DNA of 22,271 bases, from the NCBI GenBank assembly GCA_023264215.1, contig JALQSY010000010.1:1-22271 (forward strand). The letters run 5' to 3'. Position 1 is the stretch's first letter, and each line of letters opens with the position of its first letter. The position numbers were made by a program, and so were the translations under genes. The notes under the pieces were generated by a model that worked only from the letters and a program-made list of their open reading frames with translations, was not told the DNA's origin and made no database searches. Below, piece after piece: positions 1-6,232 of the stretch. Source of the DNA: Candidatus Nanopelagicales bacterium. GTDB taxonomy: Bacteria; Actinomycetota; Actinomycetes; S36-B12.

Positions 1-285
1 CGCCAGCAGCCACGGTGCTGCCTGCGCCAGATCATCGGCGACCTGCGCGATGTTCAGGCCCAGCATGAGCTTCTGGGCCTCATCGGGCTCGGTGGTCTCG
101 ATGCCGCGGTAGTGGTCGATCGCGAGGGCGACGAAGCCCTCGGCCGCCAGGGCGTCGAGGTGCCGCCGCACCACCGTCGGGCTGTGCCCAAGACGCACGG
201 CGAGCTCGGCAGCCGTGGCGGGGCCCTCCTCCAGCAGGGCGCGCGCCACGCGCTCGGCGGCGGGGCTCGGGAATTTCACACCCAT
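1..285 (-). CDS. sufR: SufR-like ArsR/winged-helix transcriptional regulator (partial, C-terminus outside window)
   Basis: Reading leftward from the ATG at 283-285, the frame stays open for 95 codons to the window edge with strong G/C third positions. The visible part is an N-terminal helix-turn-helix: a helix rich in Ala/Leu/Glu near residues 8-20, then GPATAAELAVRLGHSPTVVR and a recognition helix ending in HLDALAAEGFV. This is the form seen in SufR/ArsR-type repressors. The Fe-S ligating cysteines of SufR would lie further on, outside the window, so they cannot be checked. Family assignment rests on the helix-turn-helix, on position (in M. tuberculosis sufR heads the suf operon beside this same ABC/ctaA block) and on the operator at 276-290. 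I see no usual RGRP-type wing after the recognition helix. No Shine-Dalgarno precedes the ATG, so the message may be leaderless, or the true start could be the GTG two codons later. Confidence 0.72.
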   Translation of the reverse strand, partial: MGVKFPSPAAERVARALLEEGPATAAELAVRLGHSPTVVRRHLDALAAEGFVALAIDHYRGIETTEPDEAQKLMLGLNIAQVADDLAQAAPWLLA

Positions 286-290
286 AGTGT
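276..290 (-). promoter_or_regulatory. Predicted SufR operator, ACACT-N5-TGTGA
   Basis: On the minus strand this stretch reads ACACT, five bases, TGTGA, a perfect match to the inverted repeat I recall being reported as the site of M. tuberculosis SufR. It covers the ATG of the SufR-like gene, as expected for autorepression of a leaderless or nearly leaderless transcript. On the plus strand it also contains TAGTGT, a possible -10 toward the ABC genes, so binding could affect both directions. The base match is seen; the function is inferred. Confidence 0.7.
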
Positions 291-299
291 GTCGCAAAT

Positions 300-321
300 C
301 CCCGGGGGCGCAACCCCGGGG
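300..321. repeat. GC-rich inverted repeat, two CCCCGGGG boxes, in the divergent intergenic region
   Basis: CCCCGGGG occurs at 300-307 and 314-321, separated by six bases (gcgcaa); a related CCCGGGG follows at 332-338. Each box is self-palindromic, so the pair can fold as an 8-bp stem in either strand. It lies between sufR and the ABC genes. There is no T-tract, so it is not a typical terminator; it may be a leader structure or only G/C bias. Confidence 0.4.
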
Positions 322-400
322 GGCTGACGGACCCGGGGCCGCCCCACCGGAGCCCTACCCGACCCCGGCGAGCGCCCGAAGCGTGCGGAAGACTCCCCCC

Positions 401-1354
401 GTGGATGCTGCGCGGCTGGAGCACGTCGTGGTGTCCTACCCGTCCTCGCGCGGGTCGTCCTCGATCGACCCCTCCACCGGTAGCTCGGGCGCTCGCGGGC
501 TCACGGGGATGGACCTGACCGTGCCGGCCGGCGGCGTGACGGCCCTCCTGGGCCCGAATGGAGCGGGCAAGTCCACGACGGTTGCCGTGCTCGCCGGCCT
601 CATCAGGCCGCGCTCAGGCACGGCCAGCGTCCTGGGCGGGGCGCCGGGTCGCGACCAGGCTCGCCGCCGCGTCAATGTCATGGTCCAGGACGACGGGCTG
701 CCCACCGGCGCTCACGCTGTCGAGCTCGTGCGGCACGTGGCGCGCTTGCGAGGTGCGCCCGAGACCGCTGATCCGATCATCGCGGAATGGGGGCTCGGCG
801 CGCTCGGTCGTACGACGATGCGACGGCTCTCGGGCGGGGAACGCAGGCGGGTGAGCCTTGCCTGCGCCCTCGTGGGTCACCCCGACATGGTCATCCTCGA
901 CGAGCCCACATCCGGACTCGACCCGCGTGGCAGGGCACTGGCCTGGGAGGCGATCGACGCGGCACGCCAGCGTGGATGCACCGTCCTGCTGTGCACGCAC
1001 CTGCTCGACGAGGCGGAGTCGCTCGCCGACGAGGTCGCCATCATCGCGGGCGGCCGTTGCCGAACCCAGGGATCACTGCGGAGCCTGCTCGCCGACGGGC
1101 GCGAGGTGATCACCTTCGAAGGCCCACTGCACCTGGACATCGATGGCCTCCTGCGCGCCCTCCCGGAGGGCTGTCGCGCCGAGGAGACATCCCCGGGGAC
1201 GTACCGCATCGAGGGCAACACCACGCCCCATGCGCTGGCGACGGTGGCGTCGTGGTGCGCGCAGCACGGCGTCCAACCGCGCAATCTCGGCCTGGGCGGC
1301 GAGCGACTCTCCGACGTGTACTGGCGGCTCACCGACGATCGGGGGGGCGCATGA
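401..1354 (+). CDS. ABC transporter ATP-binding protein
   Basis: Nucleotide-binding subunit of a multidrug/heme-type ABC exporter that powers the permease encoded next. From the GTG at 401 (317 residues) the motifs are in order: Walker A GPNGAGKSTT at 51-60, Q-loop in VMVQDD, signature LSGGERRRVSLA, Walker B MVILDEPTSGLD and the H-loop in CTHLLDEAE. A C-terminal extension of about 100 residues follows, as in DrrA/CcmA-like ATPases. The GTG at 401 is preferred because GGAAG lies ten bases upstream; GTG 383 is an alternative, and the in-frame ATG at 215 would overlap the divergent regulator. A Ser/Gly-rich insertion of about 15 residues sits between the first strand and the usual GLTGMDLTV. The stop overlaps the permease start as ATGA. 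Equivalents in M. tuberculosis lie at the same place beside sufR; substrate unknown. Confidence 0.9.
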   Translation: MDAARLEHVVVSYPSSRGSSSIDPSTGSSGARGLTGMDLTVPAGGVTALLGPNGAGKSTTVAVLAGLIRPRSGTASVLGGAPGRDQARRRVNVMVQDDGLPTGAHAVELVRHVARLRGAPETADPIIAEWGLGALGRTTMRRLSGGERRRVSLACALVGHPDMVILDEPTSGLDPRGRALAWEAIDAARQRGCTVLLCTHLLDEAESLADEVAIIAGGRCRTQGSLRSLLADGREVITFEGPLHLDIDGLLRALPEGCRAEETSPGTYRIEGNTTPHALATVASWCAQHGVQPRNLGLGGERLSDVYWRLTDDRGGA

Positions 1355-2076
1355 TCGCGCAGGCCGCGTTCGATCTGCGGCTACTGCTGCGCAACGGCGA
1401 GCAACTGCTCCTCACGATCATCATCCCGATCGCTCTGCTCCTCGCCGCGACGTACGTCGCCGCGGTTCCCCTGGCAGAGCCAGCCGGCTCCGGGCGTCTG
1501 CCCGAGGCGCTCGGGGGTGTCCTCGCTGTCGCGATCATCGCGAGTGCCTTCACGTCGCTCGCGATCGGCATCGGCTTCGACCGCCGCTCCGGAGCGCTCG
1601 TCATGCTCGCGACGACCCCGCTGTCCCGGGTCGACATCCTGGGCGCGCGGATCATCGCGGCCCTCGCCGTGACCGCCGTGCAGACCCTGGTGCTCGTGGG
1701 CACCGCGCTGGCCATGGGCTGGCGCCCCGGTCCGCAGAGCCTTGCCCTCGTCCCCCTGGCAATCCTCGGGACGGCATGCTTCGCCGCGCTCGGCTTCGCC
1801 CTCGGGGGCGCTGTGCGCGCCGAGGCCACCTTGGCCATCGCCAACGCGGTCTTCCTCGTCCTCGTCGCGCTCGGAGGCACCGCTATCCCCGCCGCGAGCC
1901 TTCCTCCCGTCCTCGCGGCAGCAGTGTCCGTCCTGCCGTCGTCGGCGCTGGGCGACCTCCTTCGCTGGAGCACCGGCTACCCCGGCACCGGCGGCCTGGC
2001 CGTGGACGTCGCGCTGCTCGTGGCCTGGGGCCTGCTCGGTGCCGCGGTGGCACGACGGACCTTCGCCTGGCGGTGA
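1351..2076 (+). CDS. ABC transporter permease (ABC-2 type)
   Basis: Membrane subunit of 241 residues pairing with the preceding ATPase; its ATG overlaps that gene's stop (ATGA, 1351-1354), which implies translational coupling. The sequence shows about six hydrophobic segments: LLLTIIIPIALLLAATYVAA near residues 20-40, then near 55-75, 95-120, 130-150, 160-185, and a last one, VALLVAWGLLGAAVA, near 220-235. The layout, with a loop rich in small residues around GFDRRSGALVMLATTPLSR, is that of ABC-2 type exporters of the DrrB class. Only one permease is present, so a homodimer is expected. The substrate cannot be told from the sequence; its position between sufR and the heme A genes suggests, but does not show, a link to cofactor or cytochrome assembly. 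Confidence 0.87.
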   Translation: MIAQAAFDLRLLLRNGEQLLLTIIIPIALLLAATYVAAVPLAEPAGSGRLPEALGGVLAVAIIASAFTSLAIGIGFDRRSGALVMLATTPLSRVDILGARIIAALAVTAVQTLVLVGTALAMGWRPGPQSLALVPLAILGTACFAALGFALGGAVRAEATLAIANAVFLVLVALGGTAIPAASLPPVLAAAVSVLPSSALGDLLRWSTGYPGTGGLAVDVALLVAWGLLGAAVARRTFAWR

Positions 2077-2089
2077 CCCGGGGCCGTCG

Positions 2090-2101
2090 TAGGCTCGAAG
2101 C
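2090..2101 (+). promoter_or_regulatory. Candidate leaderless promoter (-10 TAGGCT) for ctaA
   Basis: TAGGCT at 2090-2095 is followed by six bases and then the ATG of ctaA at 2102. No Shine-Dalgarno is visible. A TANNNT box 6-7 bases before the start is the typical leaderless arrangement in actinobacteria. No convincing -35 is seen. The permease ends only 25 bases upstream, so readthrough may add to expression. Confidence 0.5.
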
Positions 2102-3088
2102 ATGGCCACCGACGTCCGCCGTCCCTTCCTTGCCGACGCCGTCGGCGGCAGGGCCCCCCGCTGGCTCCGAGGGATCTTCATCGCCAACCTCGTGGCCCAG
2201 ATCGGGATCGTCGTCACCGGCGGCATCGTCAGGCTGACCGGATCGGGCCTGGGGTGCCCGACCTGGCCGCAGTGCGCCGAGGGCTCCTACATCCCCACAT
2301 CGCGACAGGCGGAGTCCTGGCACAAGTACGTCGAGTTCGGCAATCGACTCCTCACCTTCGTGCTCGCCGCCCTGGCACTGGCGGCCATCGTCGGCGCCTA
2401 CGCGTGGTGGCGACGCACGAGGGCAGCGACCGGATCGGCCCGGACGCCCGTGCTCGCTCTGGCCGCCATCCCGATCGTCGGCACGGTCGTCCAGGCGGTC
2501 CTGGGCGGCGTCACCGTCCTCACCGGTCTGAATCCGTGGGCGGTCTCGGCGCACTTCCTGGTGTCGATGGCCATCATCGCGGGCTGCGTCGTGCTCGTGG
2601 TCCGCTCGGGCGAGCCCGGGGATCGGCCGGTGACGACGGTGGTCCGCCGGGAGGTGCTGCTGCTCACCTACGCCCTCGTCGCGGTGACGGCCCTCGTGGT
2701 GGTGCTCGGCGTCATCGTGACCGGCAGCGGCCCCCACTCCGGGGACGCCGACACCGAGGCGCGGTTCGGGGTGGACCCGCGCACGATGGCATGGCTCCAT
2801 GCGGACTCCGTGCTGCTCTTCCTCGGCCTCACCGTGGGCCTGCTGGTTGCCCTGCGCGTCACCCACGCGCCGGCACGAGCAATGCGCTTCACCATCGTGC
2901 TGCTCGCTGTCTCCCTGCTTCAAGGACTCGTCGGCTACGCGCAGTACTTCACGGGCCTGCCTTGGCTGTTGGTGGCGGTGCACATGCTCGGTGCCAGCCT
3001 GGTGTGGATGCTGGCGATCTTCGTCCTGCTGAGCATGCACACCCGCGGCACGGTGGCTTCGCTCGCGCAGCCGTCCTCGACGGCCTAG
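2102..3088 (+). CDS. ctaA: Heme A synthase CtaA
   Basis: Membrane protein of 328 residues that oxidises the C8 methyl of heme O to the formyl group of heme A for aa3-type cytochrome oxidase. It shows about eight hydrophobic segments, the RLTGSGLGCPTWPQC signature with the paired cysteines C52 and C58 in the first outer loop, and likely heme-ligand histidines H74, H151, H233 and H294. The WHKYVEFGNR motif carries Asn where Bacillus CtaA has His; the M. tuberculosis homologue as I recall it also has EFGNR, so this appears to be an actinobacterial trait. It follows the ABC permease by 25 bases and converges on ctaB, which makes its substrate. The two genes overlap by the four bases CTAG that hold both stop codons. 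The start is supported by the TAGGCT box and by the N-terminus lying just before the first helix. Confidence 0.93.
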   Translation: MATDVRRPFLADAVGGRAPRWLRGIFIANLVAQIGIVVTGGIVRLTGSGLGCPTWPQCAEGSYIPTSRQAESWHKYVEFGNRLLTFVLAALALAAIVGAYAWWRRTRAATGSARTPVLALAAIPIVGTVVQAVLGGVTVLTGLNPWAVSAHFLVSMAIIAGCVVLVVRSGEPGDRPVTTVVRREVLLLTYALVAVTALVVVLGVIVTGSGPHSGDADTEARFGVDPRTMAWLHADSVLLFLGLTVGLLVALRVTHAPARAMRFTIVLLAVSLLQGLVGYAQYFTGLPWLLVAVHMLGASLVWMLAIFVLLSMHTRGTVASLAQPSSTA

Positions 3089-4008
3089 ACCGGGATGAAC
3101 GGGTCGACCGCGACAGCGAGGAACAGCAGCGCCAGATAGGTGATCGACCAGTGGAACAGACGCATCGGACGCACACTGTCCTCCGGGCCGCGTAGCGCCC
3201 GTCGACGCAGGAGGTGCGCCTCGACCAGGAACACCGAGCCGAGGACCGCGGCCGCCACCGTGTAGACCAGCCCCATGCCGGCAACCGGCACGAGCAGCAG
3301 CGAGAACGCCACCATGATCCACGAGTACACGACAATGCTCCGCGTGACCGATGACACGTCGGCGACCACAGGGAGCATCGGCACGCCCGCGGCGGCGTAG
3401 TCGTCCCGGTAGCGCAGCGACAGCGGCCAGTAGTGCGGCGGGGTCCACCAGAAGACGATGAGGAACAGTACGACGGGCGCCCAGGTGAGACTGCCCGTGA
3501 CGGCTGCCCACGCGATGAGCACCGGCATGCACCCAGCGGCGCCGCCCCAGACGATGTTCTGCGGCGTCCTGCGCTTGAGCAGCATCGTGTAGCCCACCGC
3601 GTAGAACGCGATGGCGATCACGCCGAGCACTGCGGCGAGGATGTTCGCAAGCCAGGCGAGCACCACCACGCTCGCCACGGACAGCGTGGTCGCCAGGATC
3701 AGGCCCCCGCGCACGGAGACCGTTCCCGCGGCGATCGGCCGCTGGTGGGTCCTGGCCATCTTGGCGTCGATGTCCCGGTCGTAGACGCTGTTGAAGGCGT
3801 TCGCGCCGCCTGCGGCCAGCATGCCGCCGACGATGACCGCGACCGCGGTGCGCAGGGAGGGCCAGCCCTGGGCCGCCAGGATCATCGTCGGGATCGCCGT
3901 CACGAGGAGGAGCTCGATGATGCGGGGCTTGGTGATGGCGATGTAGTCGCGGATCACGCCCCGCCTGCTGCCGTCCGTGCCAGCGGGCCGGTCCTCGACC
4001 TGCGCCAT
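3085..4008 (-). CDS. ctaB: Protoheme IX farnesyltransferase (heme O synthase) CtaB
   Basis: UbiA-family prenyltransferase that moves a farnesyl group from farnesyl diphosphate to the vinyl side chain of heme B, giving heme O for CtaA. The 307-residue protein starts DYIAITKPRIIELLLVTAIP, has the first Asp-rich motif NSVYDRDIDAKM at about 73-84 and the second in RYRDDY, with WWTPPHYWPLSLRYRDD between helices; about nine membrane segments are visible. The ATG at 4008 is chosen because GAGGGAG lies five bases upstream. The frame is open for 32 more codons, but those would overlap the tkt promoter region. It is convergent with ctaA (shared CTAG stops) and divergent from tkt. Confidence 0.94.
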   Translation of the reverse strand: MAQVEDRPAGTDGSRRGVIRDYIAITKPRIIELLLVTAIPTMILAAQGWPSLRTAVAVIVGGMLAAGGANAFNSVYDRDIDAKMARTHQRPIAAGTVSVRGGLILATTLSVASVVVLAWLANILAAVLGVIAIAFYAVGYTMLLKRRTPQNIVWGGAAGCMPVLIAWAAVTGSLTWAPVVLFLIVFWWTPPHYWPLSLRYRDDYAAAGVPMLPVVADVSSVTRSIVVYSWIMVAFSLLLVPVAGMGLVYTVAAAVLGSVFLVEAHLLRRRALRGPEDSVRPMRLFHWSITYLALLFLAVAVDPFIPV

Positions 4009-4019
4009 GGCACTCCCTC

Positions 4020-4045
4020 GGTGGACCGCGGCGGGTGGACCGCGG
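4020..4045 (-). repeat. Tandem direct repeat in the ctaB leader
   Basis: GGTGGACCGCGG occurs at 4020-4031 and again at 4034-4045 (period 14). Both copies fall in the predicted 5' untranslated leader of ctaB, just upstream of its Shine-Dalgarno. Possible roles are a protein-binding site or an RNA structure; chance duplication in G/C-rich DNA cannot be excluded. Confidence 0.55.
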
Positions 4046-4069
4046 GATAAACGTCGGCGAACTTCCTCC

Positions 4070-4082
4070 GGCAGTCTAGCGA
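4070..4082 (-). promoter_or_regulatory. Candidate ctaB promoter (-10 TAGACT)
   Basis: On the minus strand this reads TCGCTAGACTGCC. TAGACT (4078-4073) fits the actinobacterial TANNNT -10 and would place the transcript start near 4066, giving a leader of about 60 bases that ends with the GAGGGAG ribosome site. The 13-base block matches the mirror-image block before tkt at 12 of 13 positions. Confidence 0.5.
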
Positions 4083-4106
4083 TGGGCCACGCGCGGGCGA
4101 TCACCG

Positions 4107-4123
4107 TCGCTAGGCTGCCTGAC
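4107..4123 (+). promoter_or_regulatory. Candidate leaderless promoter (-10 TAGGCT) for tkt
   Basis: TCGCTAGGCTGCC at 4107-4119 contains TAGGCT (4111-4116), seven bases before the GTG at 4124. No Shine-Dalgarno is seen, which supports a leaderless message starting at or near the GTG. This would drive the whole tkt-tal-zwf-opcA-pgl operon. The block mirrors the ctaB box at 4070-4082. Confidence 0.55.
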
Positions 4124-6232
4124 GTGAGCGAAGCAGATGCCTACCCCGCCTCCCTCCCCCTCATCGGCGAAGGAGCACTCCCCTGGGACGACCTGGATCG
4201 ACGGACGGTGGCCACCATCCGGGCACTGGCCATGGACGCCGTGCAGAAGGCCGGGAACGGCCATCCCGGGACCGCGATGAGCCTGGCGCCGGCGGCGTAC
4301 CTGCTCTTCCAGCGCTTCCTGCGGCACGATCCGAGCGACCCCGCGTGGCTCGGCCGGGACAGGTTCGTCCTGTCCTGCGGGCATACGAGCCTCACCCTCT
4401 ACATTCAACTGTTCCTGTCCGGCTACGGGCTCGAGCTGTCCGACCTGGAGTCGTTCCGCAAGGCCGGGAGCCTGACGCCGGGACATCCCGAGCACGGCCA
4501 CACCGTCGGGGTCGAGACCACGACCGGACCTCTCGGCCAGGGCATCGCCACGGCCGTCGGCATGGCCATGGCCTCGAGGTACCAGCGTGGGCTGCTCGAC
4601 CCCCAGGCACCGTGGGGCTTCAGCCCCTTCGATCATCGTGTCTGGGTCATCGCCTCGGACGGCGACCTCGAGGAGGGCATCTCCGGTGAGGCGTCGTCCC
4701 TCGCCGGGGTGCAGCGGCTGGGCAATCTCACCGTGATCTGGGACGACAACCACATTTCCATCGAAGGCGACACCGACATCGCCTTCCAGGAGGACGTGGT
4801 CGGCCGCTACGAGGCGTACGGCTGGAACGTCCACTACGTCGGCATGACCCCCGACGGCGATGTCGACGTGCTGGCACTCGCGAGCGCTCTGGAAGACGCA
4901 TGCTCGCAGCAGGAGCGTCCCACCTTCATCGCGATGCGCAGCACGATCGCCTGGCCCGCGCCCCATGCGCGCAACAGTTCCAAGGCGCACGGGGCCGCGC
5001 TCGGCGCCGATGAGGTAGCGGCGACCAAGCTGGTGCTGGGCCTCGATCCGGCCAAGGACTTCCAGATCCCCGATGGGGTGCTCGAGCACGCGCGCGGTGT
5101 CGCCGCCCGCGGCGCCCGTCTGCATCGTGAGTGGGATGTCGCCTTCGCCGCCTGGGCGGCTGCGCACCCCGACGCTGCGGCGCTGCTGGATCGTCTGCGT
5201 GCCCGCGACCTGCCCGCGGGCCTGGCCGATTGCCTGCCCGAGTTCGACGCCGGCACGTCCATCGCGACTCGAGCGGCTTCGGGCAAGGTCATCAACGCCC
5301 TCGCGGCCGCGATGCCCGAGCTCTGGGGCGGCTCGGCCGATCTCGCCGAGTCCAACAACACGACCATCGAGGGCGGCCTGTCGTTCCTGCCCGCGGGGAC
5401 CGGCGCGAGGGATGCATCGCCGTACGGCCGGATCCTCCACTTCGGGATCCGCGAGCACGCCATGGGCGCGATCCTCAACGGCATCGCGCTCGAGGGCCTG
5501 ACGCGGTGCTTCGGCGGGACCTTCCTGGTCTTCTCCGACTACATGCGCGGTTCGGTACGGCTAGCCGCCCTCATGCAGACGGCGGTCATCTACGTGTGGA
5601 CGCACGACTCGGTGGGCCTGGGCGAAGACGGTCCGACGCATCAGCCCATCGAGCACCTGTGGTCGCTGCGCGGCATACCCGGTCTGGGAATCGTGCGGCC
5701 CGCGGACGGCAACGAGACCGCGCAAGCCTGGCTCGAGGCACTTCGTCGCGCGACGCCCACGGGCCTGATCCTCTCCCGTCAGGGCCTGCCGGTCATCGAT
5801 CGCACCGTCTACGCCGCAGCCAGCGGCACGGCCCGAGGTGCCTATGTCCTCGCGGAGGCATCCGCGGACCCGAGGGCCATCGTGATCGCCACGGGCTCGG
5901 AGGTGCAGGTGGCACTGGCCGCACGCGAGGTGCTCGAGGCCGCGGGCACGCCCACCCGGGTCGTGTCCGCCCCGTGCCTGGAGTGGTTCGACGAGCAGGA
6001 CGCGTCCTACCGCTCGTCGGTGCTGCCCGACGGCGACGCCGTGCGCGTGGCGGTCGAAGCGGGGGCGACGTACGGCTGGTGGCGCTATGTCGGGTCGCGT
6101 GGCGCGGTCGTGGGCATCGACCACTTCGGAGCGAGCGCCGACGGTGCGCTGCTGCTCAAGGAATTCGGCATCACCGCGGACGCCGTCGTCCAGGCTGTCC
6201 GGGATCTCATCGCTGCAGGAGGCACGACATGA
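4124..6232 (+). CDS. tkt: Transketolase
   Basis: Thiamine-diphosphate enzyme moving two-carbon units between ketose and aldose phosphates in the non-oxidative pentose phosphate pathway. From GTG 4124 the product has 702 residues, the usual length. GNGHPG lies at 44-49, the cofactor-binding stretch GDLEEGISGEASS begins at 180 with the later DDNH near 207-210, and the catalytic pyrimidine-domain motif GIREHAMG follows in the second half; the C-terminal domain ends at about residue 700. The GTG is favoured over upstream in-frame starts because it gives the family's normal N-terminus and lies seven bases after TAGGCT. First gene of a five-gene operon; its stop overlaps tal as ATGA. The start is inferred from context; the family is certain. 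Confidence 0.96.
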   Translation: MSEADAYPASLPLIGEGALPWDDLDRRTVATIRALAMDAVQKAGNGHPGTAMSLAPAAYLLFQRFLRHDPSDPAWLGRDRFVLSCGHTSLTLYIQLFLSGYGLELSDLESFRKAGSLTPGHPEHGHTVGVETTTGPLGQGIATAVGMAMASRYQRGLLDPQAPWGFSPFDHRVWVIASDGDLEEGISGEASSLAGVQRLGNLTVIWDDNHISIEGDTDIAFQEDVVGRYEAYGWNVHYVGMTPDGDVDVLALASALEDACSQQERPTFIAMRSTIAWPAPHARNSSKAHGAALGADEVAATKLVLGLDPAKDFQIPDGVLEHARGVAARGARLHREWDVAFAAWAAAHPDAAALLDRLRARDLPAGLADCLPEFDAGTSIATRAASGKVINALAAAMPELWGGSADLAESNNTTIEGGLSFLPAGTGARDASPYGRILHFGIREHAMGAILNGIALEGLTRCFGGTFLVFSDYMRGSVRLAALMQTAVIYVWTHDSVGLGEDGPTHQPIEHLWSLRGIPGLGIVRPADGNETAQAWLEALRRATPTGLILSRQGLPVIDRTVYAAASGTARGAYVLAEASADPRAIVIATGSEVQVALAAREVLEAAGTPTRVVSAPCLEWFDEQDASYRSSVLPDGDAVRVAVEAGATYGWWRYVGSRGAVVGIDHFGASADGALLLKEFGITADAVVQAVRDLIAAGGTT

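Noticed and set aside
215..400. Upstream ATG at 215 as start of the ABC ATPase
   Set aside because: It would extend through the sufR coding start and the operator and adds about 60 residues unlike the family.
2339..2347. Asn instead of His in the CtaA EFGNR motif as a lost heme ligand
   Set aside because: The mycobacterial homologue also has EFGNR with a His a few residues before; likely normal for the group.
1883..3532. A 549-codon open frame on the minus strand across the permease, ctaA and ctaB
   Set aside because: Low-complexity His/Arg/Asp/Glu-rich product without family features; the real genes in the other frames are unambiguous.
5131..6228. Upstream extension of tal inside tkt in another frame
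   Set aside because: The transaldolase family sequence begins at 6229; the extension is an out-of-frame reading of tkt.
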